From contig NZ_AP024238.1 of the NCBI RefSeq assembly GCF_019973615.1, forward strand, positions 3,989,989 to 4,053,988: DNA of 64,000 bases, read 5' to 3'. Positions 17,688 to 25,849 of the stretch are shown piece by piece. Position 1 is the stretch's first letter, and the number at the start of each line of letters is the position of its first letter. The DNA comes from Rhodoferax lithotrophicus. Its GTDB lineage: Bacteria; Pseudomonadota; Gammaproteobacteria; Burkholderiales; Burkholderiaceae_C. Made by a program: the position numbers and the translations under genes. The notes beneath the pieces are model-generated. The model ran no database searches. It was not told where the DNA came from and was given only the letters and a program-made list of their open reading frames with translations.

Positions 17688-17821
17688 GCGAGTGGGTTTC
17701 CTTTTTGAGATTTGGTTTTCAGAGCATTTTGCCTATTTGATCTTGCCTGAATATTTCCTCATGGGGGGATTACAAAAACAACAAAAGCCCTGACCCTCAA
17801 AACCAAACCAATACACATCGA

Positions 17822-19003
17822 TCAACAAGTTTCCGCAAACAGCTCCCGTCCAATCAACATGCGCCGAATTTCCGACGTGCCCGCGCCAATCTCATACAGC
17901 TTGGCATCGCGCCACAGCCTTCCCAGCGGGTACTCGTTGATGTAGCCGTTGCCACCAAAAATCTGCACGCCCTCACCGGCCATCCAGGTGGCTTTTTCAG
18001 CGGTCCACAAAATCACCGACGCACAATCCTTGCGCACCTGGCGCACATGCTCCACACCCAGCAAATCCAGATTCTTGGCCACCGTGTAGGCAAACGAACG
18101 CGCGGCCTGCAGCACGGTGTACATGTCAGCTACCTTGCCCTGAATCAACTGGAATTCGCCAATACTCTGGCCAAACTGTTTGCGGTCGTGGATGTAAGGC
18201 ACCACGTTGTCCATCACCGCCTGCATGATGCCCAGCGGTCCGCCGGTGAGCACGGCACGCTCGTAGTCCAGACCACTCATCAGCACCTTGGCACCCATGT
18301 TCAGCCCGCCCAGGATATTCGACTCCGGCACTTCCACGTTGTTGAACACCAGCTCACCGGTGTGGCTGCCGCGCATACCCAGTTTGTCGAGTTTTTGCGC
18401 AATGCTGAAGCCGGGCATGCCTTTCTCGATCAGAAAGGCGGTGACACCGCGTGCGCCGAGTTCGGGTTCGCTCTTGGCGTAAACCACCAGGGTGTCGGCA
18501 TCGGGGCCGTTGGTGATCCACATCTTGTTGCCATTGAGCAGGTAGTAACCACCTTTGTCCTCGGCTTTGAGCTTCATCGACAGCACATCGCTGCCCGCGC
18601 CCGGCTCACTCATGGCCAGCGCCCCGACATGCTCACCACTGATCAGTTTGGGCAGGTATTTGGCGCGCTGCTCAGGGTTGCCGTTGCGCCGGATCTGATT
18701 CACACACAGATTGCTGTGGGCCCCGTAGCTCAGGCCGACACTGGCGCTGGCACGGCTGATTTCTTCCATGGCCACCATGTGCGCCAAGTAACCCATGTTG
18801 GCCCCGCCATATTCCTCACCCACGGTGATGCCCAGCACCCCCAGATCACCCATCTTGCGCCACAGATCCATCGGAAACTGGTCATTGCGGTCAATCTCTG
18901 CAGCACGCGGTGCAATCTCGGCTTGGGCAAATTCGCGCACCGCATCACGCAATGCGTCAATGTCTTCACCGAGTTGAAAGTTCAGGCCGGGCAAGTTGTT
19001 CAT
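17822..19003 (-). CDS. liuA: Isovaleryl-CoA dehydrogenase
   Basis: 393 residues, FAD-dependent acyl-CoA dehydrogenase fold. It oxidises isovaleryl-CoA to 3-methylcrotonyl-CoA in leucine degradation. The subtype call rests on the catalytic glutamate lying in the IVD-specific place, Glu248 in SGLDYERAVLTGGPLG, rather than near residue 370 as in most acyl-CoA dehydrogenases. Other family motifs are AMSEPGAGSDV, WITNGPDAD, the QIFGGNGY loop and RDAKLYEIGAGTSEI. The gene follows liuR and a thioesterase on the same strand with gaps of 39 and 50 bases, the arrangement of a liu operon. Confidence 0.93.
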   Translation of the reverse strand: MNNLPGLNFQLGEDIDALRDAVREFAQAEIAPRAAEIDRNDQFPMDLWRKMGDLGVLGITVGEEYGGANMGYLAHMVAMEEISRASASVGLSYGAHSNLCVNQIRRNGNPEQRAKYLPKLISGEHVGALAMSEPGAGSDVLSMKLKAEDKGGYYLLNGNKMWITNGPDADTLVVYAKSEPELGARGVTAFLIEKGMPGFSIAQKLDKLGMRGSHTGELVFNNVEVPESNILGGLNMGAKVLMSGLDYERAVLTGGPLGIMQAVMDNVVPYIHDRKQFGQSIGEFQLIQGKVADMYTVLQAARSFAYTVAKNLDLLGVEHVRQVRKDCASVILWTAEKATWMAGEGVQIFGGNGYINEYPLGRLWRDAKLYEIGAGTSEIRRMLIGRELFAETC

Positions 19004-19052
19004 GAGTCATGTCTCCTAAGTAGTTTTGAGTTGAAAGTTGAATTTGAAAAAA

Positions 19053-19487
19053 TCAGTACGTCTTGGCCACAGGCATCACGGTTTGCTGCATCACCGCGCA
19101 AGAGGTTTGCTGGCCGTCCTCAGCGATATGGGTGACCTCGGCACTGGTCACAATCACGCGCCGCCCTGGCTTGACCACCTGGCCACTGGCACGCAACACG
19201 CCGCCCTGGCAAGCAGCCAAAAAGTTGATTTTGTATTCCACGCTGACCACCTCCATACCCGCCGGGGCAACCGTCAACGCGGCATAACCCGCCGCAATAT
19301 CAGCCAATGCACCCACAGCCCCCCCGTGAAAGGCACCTTGTTGCTGAGTGACTTTGTCGGAATAGGGCAATTCAATGATGCATTCACCCTTGCTCACGTG
19401 GTGAACACGTGCCCCCAGCTCACGCATCAGGCCTTGCCGCTCGAAACTGTCTTGCACGCGTTGGTGAGGGTCTTCGTGATGGGTCAT
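19053..19487 (-). CDS. PaaI-type hotdog-fold thioesterase
   Basis: 144 residues, a single hotdog domain. The segment QQGAFHGGAVGALADIAAGY is the conserved helix of PaaI/YdiI-type acyl-CoA thioesterases. Substrate is likely a short- or branched-chain or aromatic acyl-CoA; given its position between liuR and liuA it may release stalled acyl-CoA intermediates of leucine catabolism, which is an inference from context. Confidence 0.85.
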   Translation of the reverse strand: MTHHEDPHQRVQDSFERQGLMRELGARVHHVSKGECIIELPYSDKVTQQQGAFHGGAVGALADIAAGYAALTVAPAGMEVVSVEYKINFLAACQGGVLRASGQVVKPGRRVIVTSAEVTHIAEDGQQTSCAVMQQTVMPVAKTY

Positions 19488-19525
19488 GATGAATGGTTGG
19501 ATGGGTTAAAACGATGTAATAGGCA

Positions 19526-19993
19526 TCAGGTGTGGTCTGTCGGCGTTGCCAAAGCCACATCGGATAGGGGCGTTGGGATGGTTTTGGCTTTTTCGTCAGC
19601 ACCCTTGGCCAGGCTTTTGGCCAGCAAGGCTTTGGTCTCGCGCTGATGCACCTTGATCTCGTCCAGATTGGCTTGCAGGTCTTGCATCTGGGCCACCAGT
19701 TGCTGTTGATGCAGCCCCAGCACCTGCAAGAATTTCTCCAGCTGGGCGGTGGTGTCACGCGGGCTGTCATACATGTCAATGATGTCTTTGGCTTCTACCA
19801 GGCTAAAACCCAGGCGCTTGGCGCGTAGTGTGAGTTTGAGTCGAGCCCGGTCACGGCTGCTGTAAACCCGGGAGCGCCCGCCCGGGCCAGTGCGCTCCGG
19901 GCGCAGCAGCCCCATGTCTTCATAAAAGCGGATCGCGCGCGTGGTCAGGTCAAATTCTTTGGCCAGATCGCTGATGCTGTAGAGGTGTGCCAT
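19526..19993 (-). CDS. liuR: MerR-family regulator of leucine/branched-chain acid degradation (LiuR-like)
   Basis: 155 residues. Residues 1-75 are a MerR winged helix (YSISDLAKEFDLTTRAIRFY, then GLLRPERTGPGGRSRVYS), followed by a dimerisation coiled coil at about 85-130. There are no cysteines of the metal-sensing type. The assignment to LiuR comes from the liuA context and from the operator TTGACGT-AA-ACGTCAA 25 bases upstream of the start codon, which closely resembles the known LiuR box of proteobacteria. It would autoregulate the liuR-paaI-liuA operon. Confidence 0.87.
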   Translation of the reverse strand: MAHLYSISDLAKEFDLTTRAIRFYEDMGLLRPERTGPGGRSRVYSSRDRARLKLTLRAKRLGFSLVEAKDIIDMYDSPRDTTAQLEKFLQVLGLHQQQLVAQMQDLQANLDEIKVHQRETKALLAKSLAKGADEKAKTIPTPLSDVALATPTDHT

Positions 19994-20017
19994 GAAGCGA
20001 GTTGTTGTGGGTTGACG

Positions 20018-20033
20018 TTGACGTAAACGTCAA
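20018..20033. promoter_or_regulatory. LiuR-type operator (7-2-7 inverted repeat)
   Basis: TTGACGTAAACGTCAA is a perfect 7-base inverted repeat with a 2-base centre. It is preceded directly by a further TTGACG half-site (20012-20017). It lies 25-40 bases upstream of the liuR start codon. The match to the LiuR motif is from memory of the regulon literature. Confidence 0.75.
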
Positions 20034-20161
20034 TTATGGCGTAAAAAAACGCCCCCTATCCATGCCCTGCCCGATGCCCTCGGGCTCAGGGCCAAAGGGC
20101 TCCAGGCCCAGAGCATGATGCCAACTGATCGATGCAAAAAAGAATCAACCCAGTCAACGGC

Positions 20162-22009
20162 TCAATTCACCTGGAGATCATTGTCGTAAACACCTTCCCA
20201 GCGGTCACCACTCTTCCAGGTGAACGCGCCTTTGCCATGTTTTTTGCCAGCTTTCCATTGACCCACATATTGGTCACCAGAAGGCCAGGTGAATGCGCCT
20301 TCACCATCGGGCTCACCTGCCGTAAATTGCCCCTCATAGATTTCACCACCGGCAAACACCATACGTCCCTGGCCTTGTGGCACACCGTCCACCACCGTGC
20401 CTTCATACTGATTGCCGGTGGCGAATTGGAGTTTGCCTTGCCCATTCGGGCGACCATTGGCCCAGACCCCGTCGTAGCGTTGACCATTACGCCAGCTGTA
20501 AACCCCACGCACATCAGGCTCACCCTTCTTGAATTGACCCACAAACTCATCCCCGGATGCATAGCGCATGCGCCCGGTGCCCTGCGGCGTGCCATCAAGC
20601 ACCTGGCCTTCGTAATCATTGCCGTTGGCAAAATGGATTTTGGCCAGCCCCGTGGGTTTGTCCATAACCCAATCACCCGCATACCGTTGGCCATTGGCCC
20701 AGACAATGGTGCCCTTGCCTTGACGCAAACCTTTGACCATGCTGCCTTCAAACACATCCCCGGTGGCCCAGGTGACCTTGCCACTGCCGGAAATGGTGGT
20801 AGCCCCCTCATCACGTACAAACTGTCCCACAAACCGGGTGGTGCCCGCCGTCAGCACACCGGGAGTGGCGACTTCAGGTTCAGACCGCTTGGTCGGCACG
20901 CTTTCCAAGGGTGCCGACGGTGCGGCAGAAGCTGTCGCGGGGGTTGCCTGCGTGGAAGGGATTGGGATCAAGGTGGTTAATGAAGGTGTTGGCGCGTTCA
21001 TGGCAGAGGCTACCGATGCCAATGCCATGGGCGCGCTGGTCAAAGCAGAACCGGTGGTTGAGGCCATGGATTTACGGCTGCCCAGCGTCGCCTGTGAAGG
21101 TGTTTCCGCGCTCGCCATCTGACTGGCCGCAGCGATACGTGGCACCCACGGTGTGCCACGTTCACGCGCCAGCGTCTTGGCGTTGTTGGAGGCAATTTCA
21201 AGCACCGCCGGGCCTTGACAGTTGTCCAAGGCATCACGCCAAAGTGTCTCTGCCACCATGGACGCATCCTGTTTTTCCTCCTTGGACAGGTTGGCGGCAG
21301 CACTGCGGTATTTTTGCGTGCTTTCACGGGCAGCTTCAAACAAGGGGGCGCAATATTGGGCGTTATGACCATCCTGTGCAGACTGCTCGCGCCGCCGGTT
21401 GGCAATTTCCTGCTGGTTGCCGGTGCAACGCTCAGAGGCGTAGTCCCACATGTTTTCTGCTTTGCGAAACAGGGAAGCGGCCTCTTTCCAGCGGCGCTCT
21501 GTCAGAGCCAGCTTGGCCATATCCTGCAACACGGCAGCGTCTTTATGGCCGCTGGCGCAGCGTGGGCCTGCACTTAAGGCTTCCGAAATCTGCGCCAGAA
21601 GCTGTTGATCATCTTCACGGCTCATCAAAGCACGGTCTTTGGCCCGGCCCTCACATTGCTCGGATGCCTGGGTCCATAACAACACGGCTTCGTTAAACAG
21701 TTTGGCCTGCTCCGCCAATTCCACTTTTTTGGATCTGGCCGTCACCGCCGCCATGTCTTTGGCCATGGCTTGATCAGATAGGGGGCGACAGCCCTGAACG
21801 CCCGTTGCCGCCTGGGGCATGGGGGGCTCTGCCGATGCGGGCACTGCCGGGGCACTGGCCGCAGCAGAAGCCGGTGCAGTGAATGGCGCGGCCCCTGCGT
21901 CAGAAGCAGATCCGGGGGCTGTTTGAGCTTGACACGCCAGTGAAATCCCGAACAACAAACCACGCCCCATACATTGACGCAGGGTTTGGGAGAAAGATTG
22001 AAATGTCAT
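20162..22009 (-). CDS. Exported MORN-repeat protein
   Basis: 615 residues. An N-terminal signal peptide (LLFGISLACQAQ; cleavage near residue 29) is followed by an Ala/Pro/Ser-rich linker, a helical region with cysteines (about 70-290), another low-complexity linker and, from about residue 390 to the end, nine MORN repeats of about 23 residues with the pattern G(x)W/F-A-x-G-(x)-Y-x-G-(x)3-G-x-P-x-G. MORN repeats form an extended beta sheet and in bacteria often mediate membrane or protein contact. The gene starts 10 bases after the upstream lipoprotein stop, so the two are an operon and probably partners in the envelope. Function unknown. Confidence 0.8.
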   Translation of the reverse strand: MTFQSFSQTLRQCMGRGLLFGISLACQAQTAPGSASDAGAAPFTAPASAAASAPAVPASAEPPMPQAATGVQGCRPLSDQAMAKDMAAVTARSKKVELAEQAKLFNEAVLLWTQASEQCEGRAKDRALMSREDDQQLLAQISEALSAGPRCASGHKDAAVLQDMAKLALTERRWKEAASLFRKAENMWDYASERCTGNQQEIANRRREQSAQDGHNAQYCAPLFEAARESTQKYRSAAANLSKEEKQDASMVAETLWRDALDNCQGPAVLEIASNNAKTLARERGTPWVPRIAAASQMASAETPSQATLGSRKSMASTTGSALTSAPMALASVASAMNAPTPSLTTLIPIPSTQATPATASAAPSAPLESVPTKRSEPEVATPGVLTAGTTRFVGQFVRDEGATTISGSGKVTWATGDVFEGSMVKGLRQGKGTIVWANGQRYAGDWVMDKPTGLAKIHFANGNDYEGQVLDGTPQGTGRMRYASGDEFVGQFKKGEPDVRGVYSWRNGQRYDGVWANGRPNGQGKLQFATGNQYEGTVVDGVPQGQGRMVFAGGEIYEGQFTAGEPDGEGAFTWPSGDQYVGQWKAGKKHGKGAFTWKSGDRWEGVYDNDLQVN

Positions 22010-22019
22010 AAATCCATCG

Positions 22020-23354
22020 TTATTTGGTTTGTGCGGAGGCCACCGGCATATTCAGCATACCGTCCACCAAGCCTCTGGCAAAGAGCTGCGAACCTGATGG
22101 GTTGTCTGCAGCATCTTCATAGGAGAATCCCGCGGATGCGGATGCCACGGGCATGTCAGCCAGAGCAAACTGAATCTCTTCAGGTTTGATGCCTTGCAGC
22201 ACAGCCACCACATCCTCGCCCCGTCCCTTGGACTCCGCCAGCTTGCTCAGCGCCATCAACCGGTCGGGGTCCAGCACCATGGAATTACTGACGAAACCTT
22301 TTTCAATCAGTTTTTGGTGCAAACTGAAACTGGCCAAGGGGTCTGTCTTGAGTTTTTCCAGACGGTTAAAAGCCCAGGCATCGGCTTGCTCAAACACGGT
22401 TGAGGCCACCCAGGCCACCCCTGTCAAGGACCCCCGGTTGGCCGCTGCCGCTTGCATGGCCCCAATCACCTGCTGTTGCGTCAACTTGCGTGCGGCACCC
22501 ACCACCTCTTCACGCATGCGGGCAGCCGCTGCGGCGGTAGCCTGGTCGATCAATTGTTTTTTAAGGATTTCTGTCGCCATGCCTGTGGCCGCAGACTGAG
22601 CCGCCGAGATGGCCGCATCGGCCGCCATGGCCGCGCCTTTGATGCCTGAGGCGATGGTGAACAGGTTGTACAAAGTGCCGACCACCTTGGTGCCATAGTG
22701 GTAGGTTTTCATGCGGGCACCACCCTCTTCGGAAACACCTTGTGTCCATAAGACCGTCCAAAGCGCCTCGTCCTCGGTCAACTCGGCCTGTGCAACCTCT
22801 ATGGGGTGAACCGCCATCAGCCAGTGGTAGTCTTGTGATTTGGGACTGTTGGGCGGGGCCAGCCGGGTGTAGCCCCGGCATACCTTGACAGGTTCAATCC
22901 GATGGGTTTTACCCGTGGCCAGTTTGACGTTGAAGGGCTTACCCGCATCACGCCGGTCTACCAGCTCAAGCAACATCTTTTCAGCGCTCTCGCGGTGATA
23001 ACCCTCAATCTCCTGCATTTTGTCACCCAGCTGGAGTGGGCTTCGGGGCGAGGCGGCCACGACCGTCAGGCGCTCATCCACCCCCAGAGCGCGCACCCAG
23101 GCAACTTTGTCATCCTCGCTCCAGTCGTCACTGCTGGCCACGGAGAAAGGCAACTCCCACTGGGTGTCACACTGATCATCGTGCAACTCGGCCGAACGGA
23201 CGATGGCCGGGCGCAACGCCCGTTCACCTGCACCGTAGGTCTTGATGTGACCGAGCAGTTCCTCATTAACCTTGCGACCATCGTCCACGGTGAACTTTGG
23301 TGCGGCACAAGCCGCCAACAACACCACCCAAAAAAAGCTGAATAACAAACGCAT
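22020..23354 (-). CDS. Lipoprotein resembling an M48 peptidase without its catalytic motif
   Basis: 444 residues. The start at 23354 gives a lipoprotein signal MRLLFSFFWVVLLAACAAP with lipobox LAAC and lipid-bearing Cys16. Residues about 95-155 look like a degenerate PDZ domain (PLQLGDKMQEIEG). Residues 176-240 follow the layout of M48 lipoproteins (a strand-turn, TEDEALWTVLW, then a small-residue helix), but where M48 proteins have HExxH this one has WTQGVS (residues 203-208). The second half is helical and Ala-rich. I infer a non-enzymatic M48 relative; this is by eye only. The gene is followed within 10 bases by the MORN gene. Confidence 0.55.
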   Translation of the reverse strand: MRLLFSFFWVVLLAACAAPKFTVDDGRKVNEELLGHIKTYGAGERALRPAIVRSAELHDDQCDTQWELPFSVASSDDWSEDDKVAWVRALGVDERLTVVAASPRSPLQLGDKMQEIEGYHRESAEKMLLELVDRRDAGKPFNVKLATGKTHRIEPVKVCRGYTRLAPPNSPKSQDYHWLMAVHPIEVAQAELTEDEALWTVLWTQGVSEEGGARMKTYHYGTKVVGTLYNLFTIASGIKGAAMAADAAISAAQSAATGMATEILKKQLIDQATAAAAARMREEVVGAARKLTQQQVIGAMQAAAANRGSLTGVAWVASTVFEQADAWAFNRLEKLKTDPLASFSLHQKLIEKGFVSNSMVLDPDRLMALSKLAESKGRGEDVVAVLQGIKPEEIQFALADMPVASASAGFSYEDAADNPSGSQLFARGLVDGMLNMPVASAQTK

Positions 23355-23447
23355 GATGCCCACAACTGCCCCCATGTTTGGGCAATTCTAGGGGCGGGAA
23401 CTTGCACCAACTTTGCAACCCGGTGCACGCTGCAGGCGCAGCAGCCT

Positions 23448-24371
23448 TCAGCGCGGGGTGGCCTCTTCCTTGAGCTGCTTGCGCAGTGCCGCGTAATCCG
23501 GCACCACCGAGCGCACCGTATCCCAAAAGCGTGGGCTGTGATCCATCACCCGCAAGTGGCTCAGTTCATGCGCCACCACGTAATCAACCACCGACACCGG
23601 CATGTGGATCAGCCGCCAGTTCAGACGGATCGAGCCGTCCGCCTTGGCACTGCCCCAGCGTGTACCGGCGTTGCTCAGACTCATTTTTTTCCATTGCACA
23701 CCCAGCAAGGGGGCAAAGTGATCCAGCCGCTGCTGGAAAAACCCTTTGGCCTGGCGCATCAGCCAGGCTTGCACCACATCCTTGATCTGCTCCGGTGTGG
23801 CGCTGTGGGGCAAGCTCAGGCGCAGCGTGGGCAGGTCATCTGGCGCTGACGCAACCACCAGTTCGGCCCCTGCCGCGCCAAAACCATGTTGCGGGTCGAG
23901 CTGCAAACGCACCTGCCGCCCCAAGAACGGCAGCGTTGCACCGTTTTGCCAAATGATTTCCTGGGCCGCCAAACGGGCGTGACGTTCCCGGGTTTCCTGC
24001 AGCTTGCGCAAAATCCAGGCGGCTTTGGACTGCAGGGCGGCATCCACCTCGGACAACACGACCCACTTGGGTGCACGCACCGCCAAACCTTCAACCCCAA
24101 CGGTAAATCCGATGCTGCGGCGCTGGCCGCGCTTGAATTCATACGCCACCAGCGCGTGACCCAGGCGCACTTCACGGCTGGCCCGTGGGTGGCGGAAATG
24201 CAGCATGGCATCCTGCACACTGGCCGTTTGAGTGGACTCCGGCCCATGGGCAGAGTTTTCTGAATTGGCTTTTTTTGCTACTTTTTTTGTAGCTTCTTGC
24301 GCATTATTTATAAGCTCTACAGGCTGATTTGATTCAAATAAATCAAGTGTAAAGCGCAACAACGGATGCAT
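23448..24371 (-). CDS. YgjP-like metal-dependent hydrolase (DUF45, SprT-like zincin)
   Basis: 307 residues. The C-terminal domain has the gluzincin motif VVAHELSHL (His268-Glu-x-x-His272) with a downstream DHSPRFW histidine, and the preceding TRWGSAKADGSI segment typical of the YgjP/DUF45 family. The function in bacteria is poorly known. It lies at the end of the corC-lnt-glyQ-glyS-gmhB-plsC block, 15 bases after plsC. Residues about 10-30 are encoded by an in-frame copy of the dispersed palindrome and carry the peptide NQPVELINNAQEATKKV, which recurs in UvrA; the family N-terminus normally lacks this. Confidence 0.85.
   Translation of the reverse strand: MHPLLRFTLDLFESNQPVELINNAQEATKKVAKKANSENSAHGPESTQTASVQDAMLHFRHPRASREVRLGHALVAYEFKRGQRRSIGFTVGVEGLAVRAPKWVVLSEVDAALQSKAAWILRKLQETRERHARLAAQEIIWQNGATLPFLGRQVRLQLDPQHGFGAAGAELVVASAPDDLPTLRLSLPHSATPEQIKDVVQAWLMRQAKGFFQQRLDHFAPLLGVQWKKMSLSNAGTRWGSAKADGSIRLNWRLIHMPVSVVDYVVAHELSHLRVMDHSPRFWDTVRSVVPDYAALRKQLKEEATPR
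24284..24340. repeat. Dispersed palindromic repeat, copy D (in frame inside the ygjP-like gene)
   Basis: On the plus strand it reads TTTTTGTAGCTTCTTGCGC, then a short AT-rich centre, then GCTCTACAGGCTGATTTGAT. It is nearly identical to copy G inside uvrA over about 45 bases. It keeps the reading frame of the host gene, near its 5' end. Confidence 0.85.
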
Positions 24372-24386
24372 GGCGTGATGCCGCGG

Positions 24387-25136
24387 TTAAGCCGCCGGGT
24401 AGGCTTCAGGGTCGATACGGCGCAACTCGGCCTCAATCCAGGCCTCCACTTCCCGCATCAGCGCTTTGGGATCACGCCCGGCGCTGGAAATGAGGGGGCC
24501 GATAGACACCGTGACCACGCCGGGGCGTTTGACAAAACTGTCTTTGGGCCAGCAACGCGCGGTGGCCACGGCAATCGGCACCACCGGCGCGCCAGACTGC
24601 ACCGCCAGGCGGGTGCCAGCCGTTTGGTAGGTCCCCTTTTCCCCGCGTGGCAAACGGGTGCCCTGCGGGAACATGATGACCCAGGTGCCTTGCGCCAACA
24701 GCCTGCAGCCCTGGGCAATGACGTGTTTCATGGCTTCGGTACGTGATTCGCGGTCAATGTGGATCATGTCCAGCCGCGCCATCGACCAGCCAAAAAACGG
24801 GATTTTCAACAGCTCGCGCTTGAACACAAAGGCCAACGGGTGCGGCATCAGCGTGGGCAACAGCAAGGTTTCCAGCGTGGACTGGTGATTGCTCAGCAGC
24901 ACCGCCGCACTGGCCTTGCCCACCGGAAGATGCTCAAAACCAAGCACCTTGACCTGAACACCCAAAATAACCCGCGTCCCCCACATGACGACCCGAAACC
25001 AGTTCACCGCAGTCCACCAGGCCAAGTTGCGCGGAGGCACCAGCGACATCAACAACACAGCCAGCGTCCAGGGGACCACGGTGACCACCATCCAGAGCAG
25101 GTGAAGAACAGAGCGAAACAAAAACATGGACATCAT
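24387..25136 (-). CDS. plsC: 1-acyl-sn-glycerol-3-phosphate acyltransferase
   Basis: 249 residues with a hydrophobic N-terminus (about 8-33) that anchors it in the membrane. It adds the second acyl chain in phosphatidic acid synthesis. The first acyltransferase motif reads NHQSTLET, so the usual Asp of HxxxxD is Glu89 (His84), a variant I recall as common in Betaproteobacteria. The second motif is FPQGTR with Gln in place of Glu. Start is one of three close ATG codons (25136, 25133, 25127), with weak Shine-Dalgarno. It sits between gmhB and ygjP. Confidence 0.9.
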   Translation of the reverse strand: MMSMFLFRSVLHLLWMVVTVVPWTLAVLLMSLVPPRNLAWWTAVNWFRVVMWGTRVILGVQVKVLGFEHLPVGKASAAVLLSNHQSTLETLLLPTLMPHPLAFVFKRELLKIPFFGWSMARLDMIHIDRESRTEAMKHVIAQGCRLLAQGTWVIMFPQGTRLPRGEKGTYQTAGTRLAVQSGAPVVPIAVATARCWPKDSFVKRPGVVTVSIGPLISSAGRDPKALMREVEAWIEAELRRIDPEAYPAA

Positions 25137-25259
25137 TTCAGTTGTAGGTCATTGCAGACTTGATCCGCCATTGCGTGTTTTCTGATGGCGGGGATACTTG
25201 TTCAAGTCCAGCATGACAGCGACCAAGCACGCAGCGTGCCCGGAATGACATGGCTTGAT

Positions 25260-25829
25260 TTAACCCGTGGCGGATTCACGATCCAGTAAAAAATCAACGA
25301 AGGCCGACAGGTCGTGGTGCACATGGGTGTTCGGCGGAAAACTATCCGGCAAACTGCGCCCCTTGTACACCGCCGCTTTACCCGTCAAGACCAGATGTGG
25401 CTCACACCCGGCCGCCGCACCCGCCACCACGTCGCGTGCGGAGTCGCCCACGGTAGGTACACCTTTGATGCCAAATCCATAGCGGTCAGAAATCTGTTCA
25501 AACAAACCGGTGTCCGGTTTGCGGCAACGACATTCTTCATTGGGCGAGTGCGGGCAATAAAACACAGCGTCAATACGCCCCCCCACAGCGGCCAACATGC
25601 TGTGCATCTTGGCATGAATCTCATTGAGGTCAGACACCTCAAACAAGCCCCGCCCCAAACCGGACTGATTACTGGCCACCACCACATGCCAGCCCGCATG
25701 GTTGAGCCGTGCAATCGCCTCCAGCGCACCGGGCAACGGCATCCACTCATCAGCCGACTTGATGAATTCGGCACTGTCTTGGTTGATCGTGCCGTCGCGG
25801 TCCAGAATAACCAGTTTGATCGGAGTCAT
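25260..25829 (-). CDS. gmhB: D-glycero-beta-D-manno-heptose-1,7-bisphosphate 7-phosphatase
   Basis: 189 residues, HAD superfamily. It removes the 7-phosphate in ADP-heptose synthesis for lipopolysaccharide core. The catalytic aspartates are Asp10 and Asp12 in VILDRDGTIN; the GmhB-specific zinc-binding loop is present as CPHSPNEECRCRKP, and the late motif VGDSARDV supplies the metal-binding acid. It starts 20 bases after the glyS stop and belongs to the corC-lnt-glyQS-gmhB-plsC block. Confidence 0.94.
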   Translation of the reverse strand: MTPIKLVILDRDGTINQDSAEFIKSADEWMPLPGALEAIARLNHAGWHVVVASNQSGLGRGLFEVSDLNEIHAKMHSMLAAVGGRIDAVFYCPHSPNEECRCRKPDTGLFEQISDRYGFGIKGVPTVGDSARDVVAGAAAGCEPHLVLTGKAAVYKGRSLPDSFPPNTHVHHDLSAFVDFLLDRESATG

Positions 25830-25849
25830 GGCTTGCTTTCAGTGAACCG

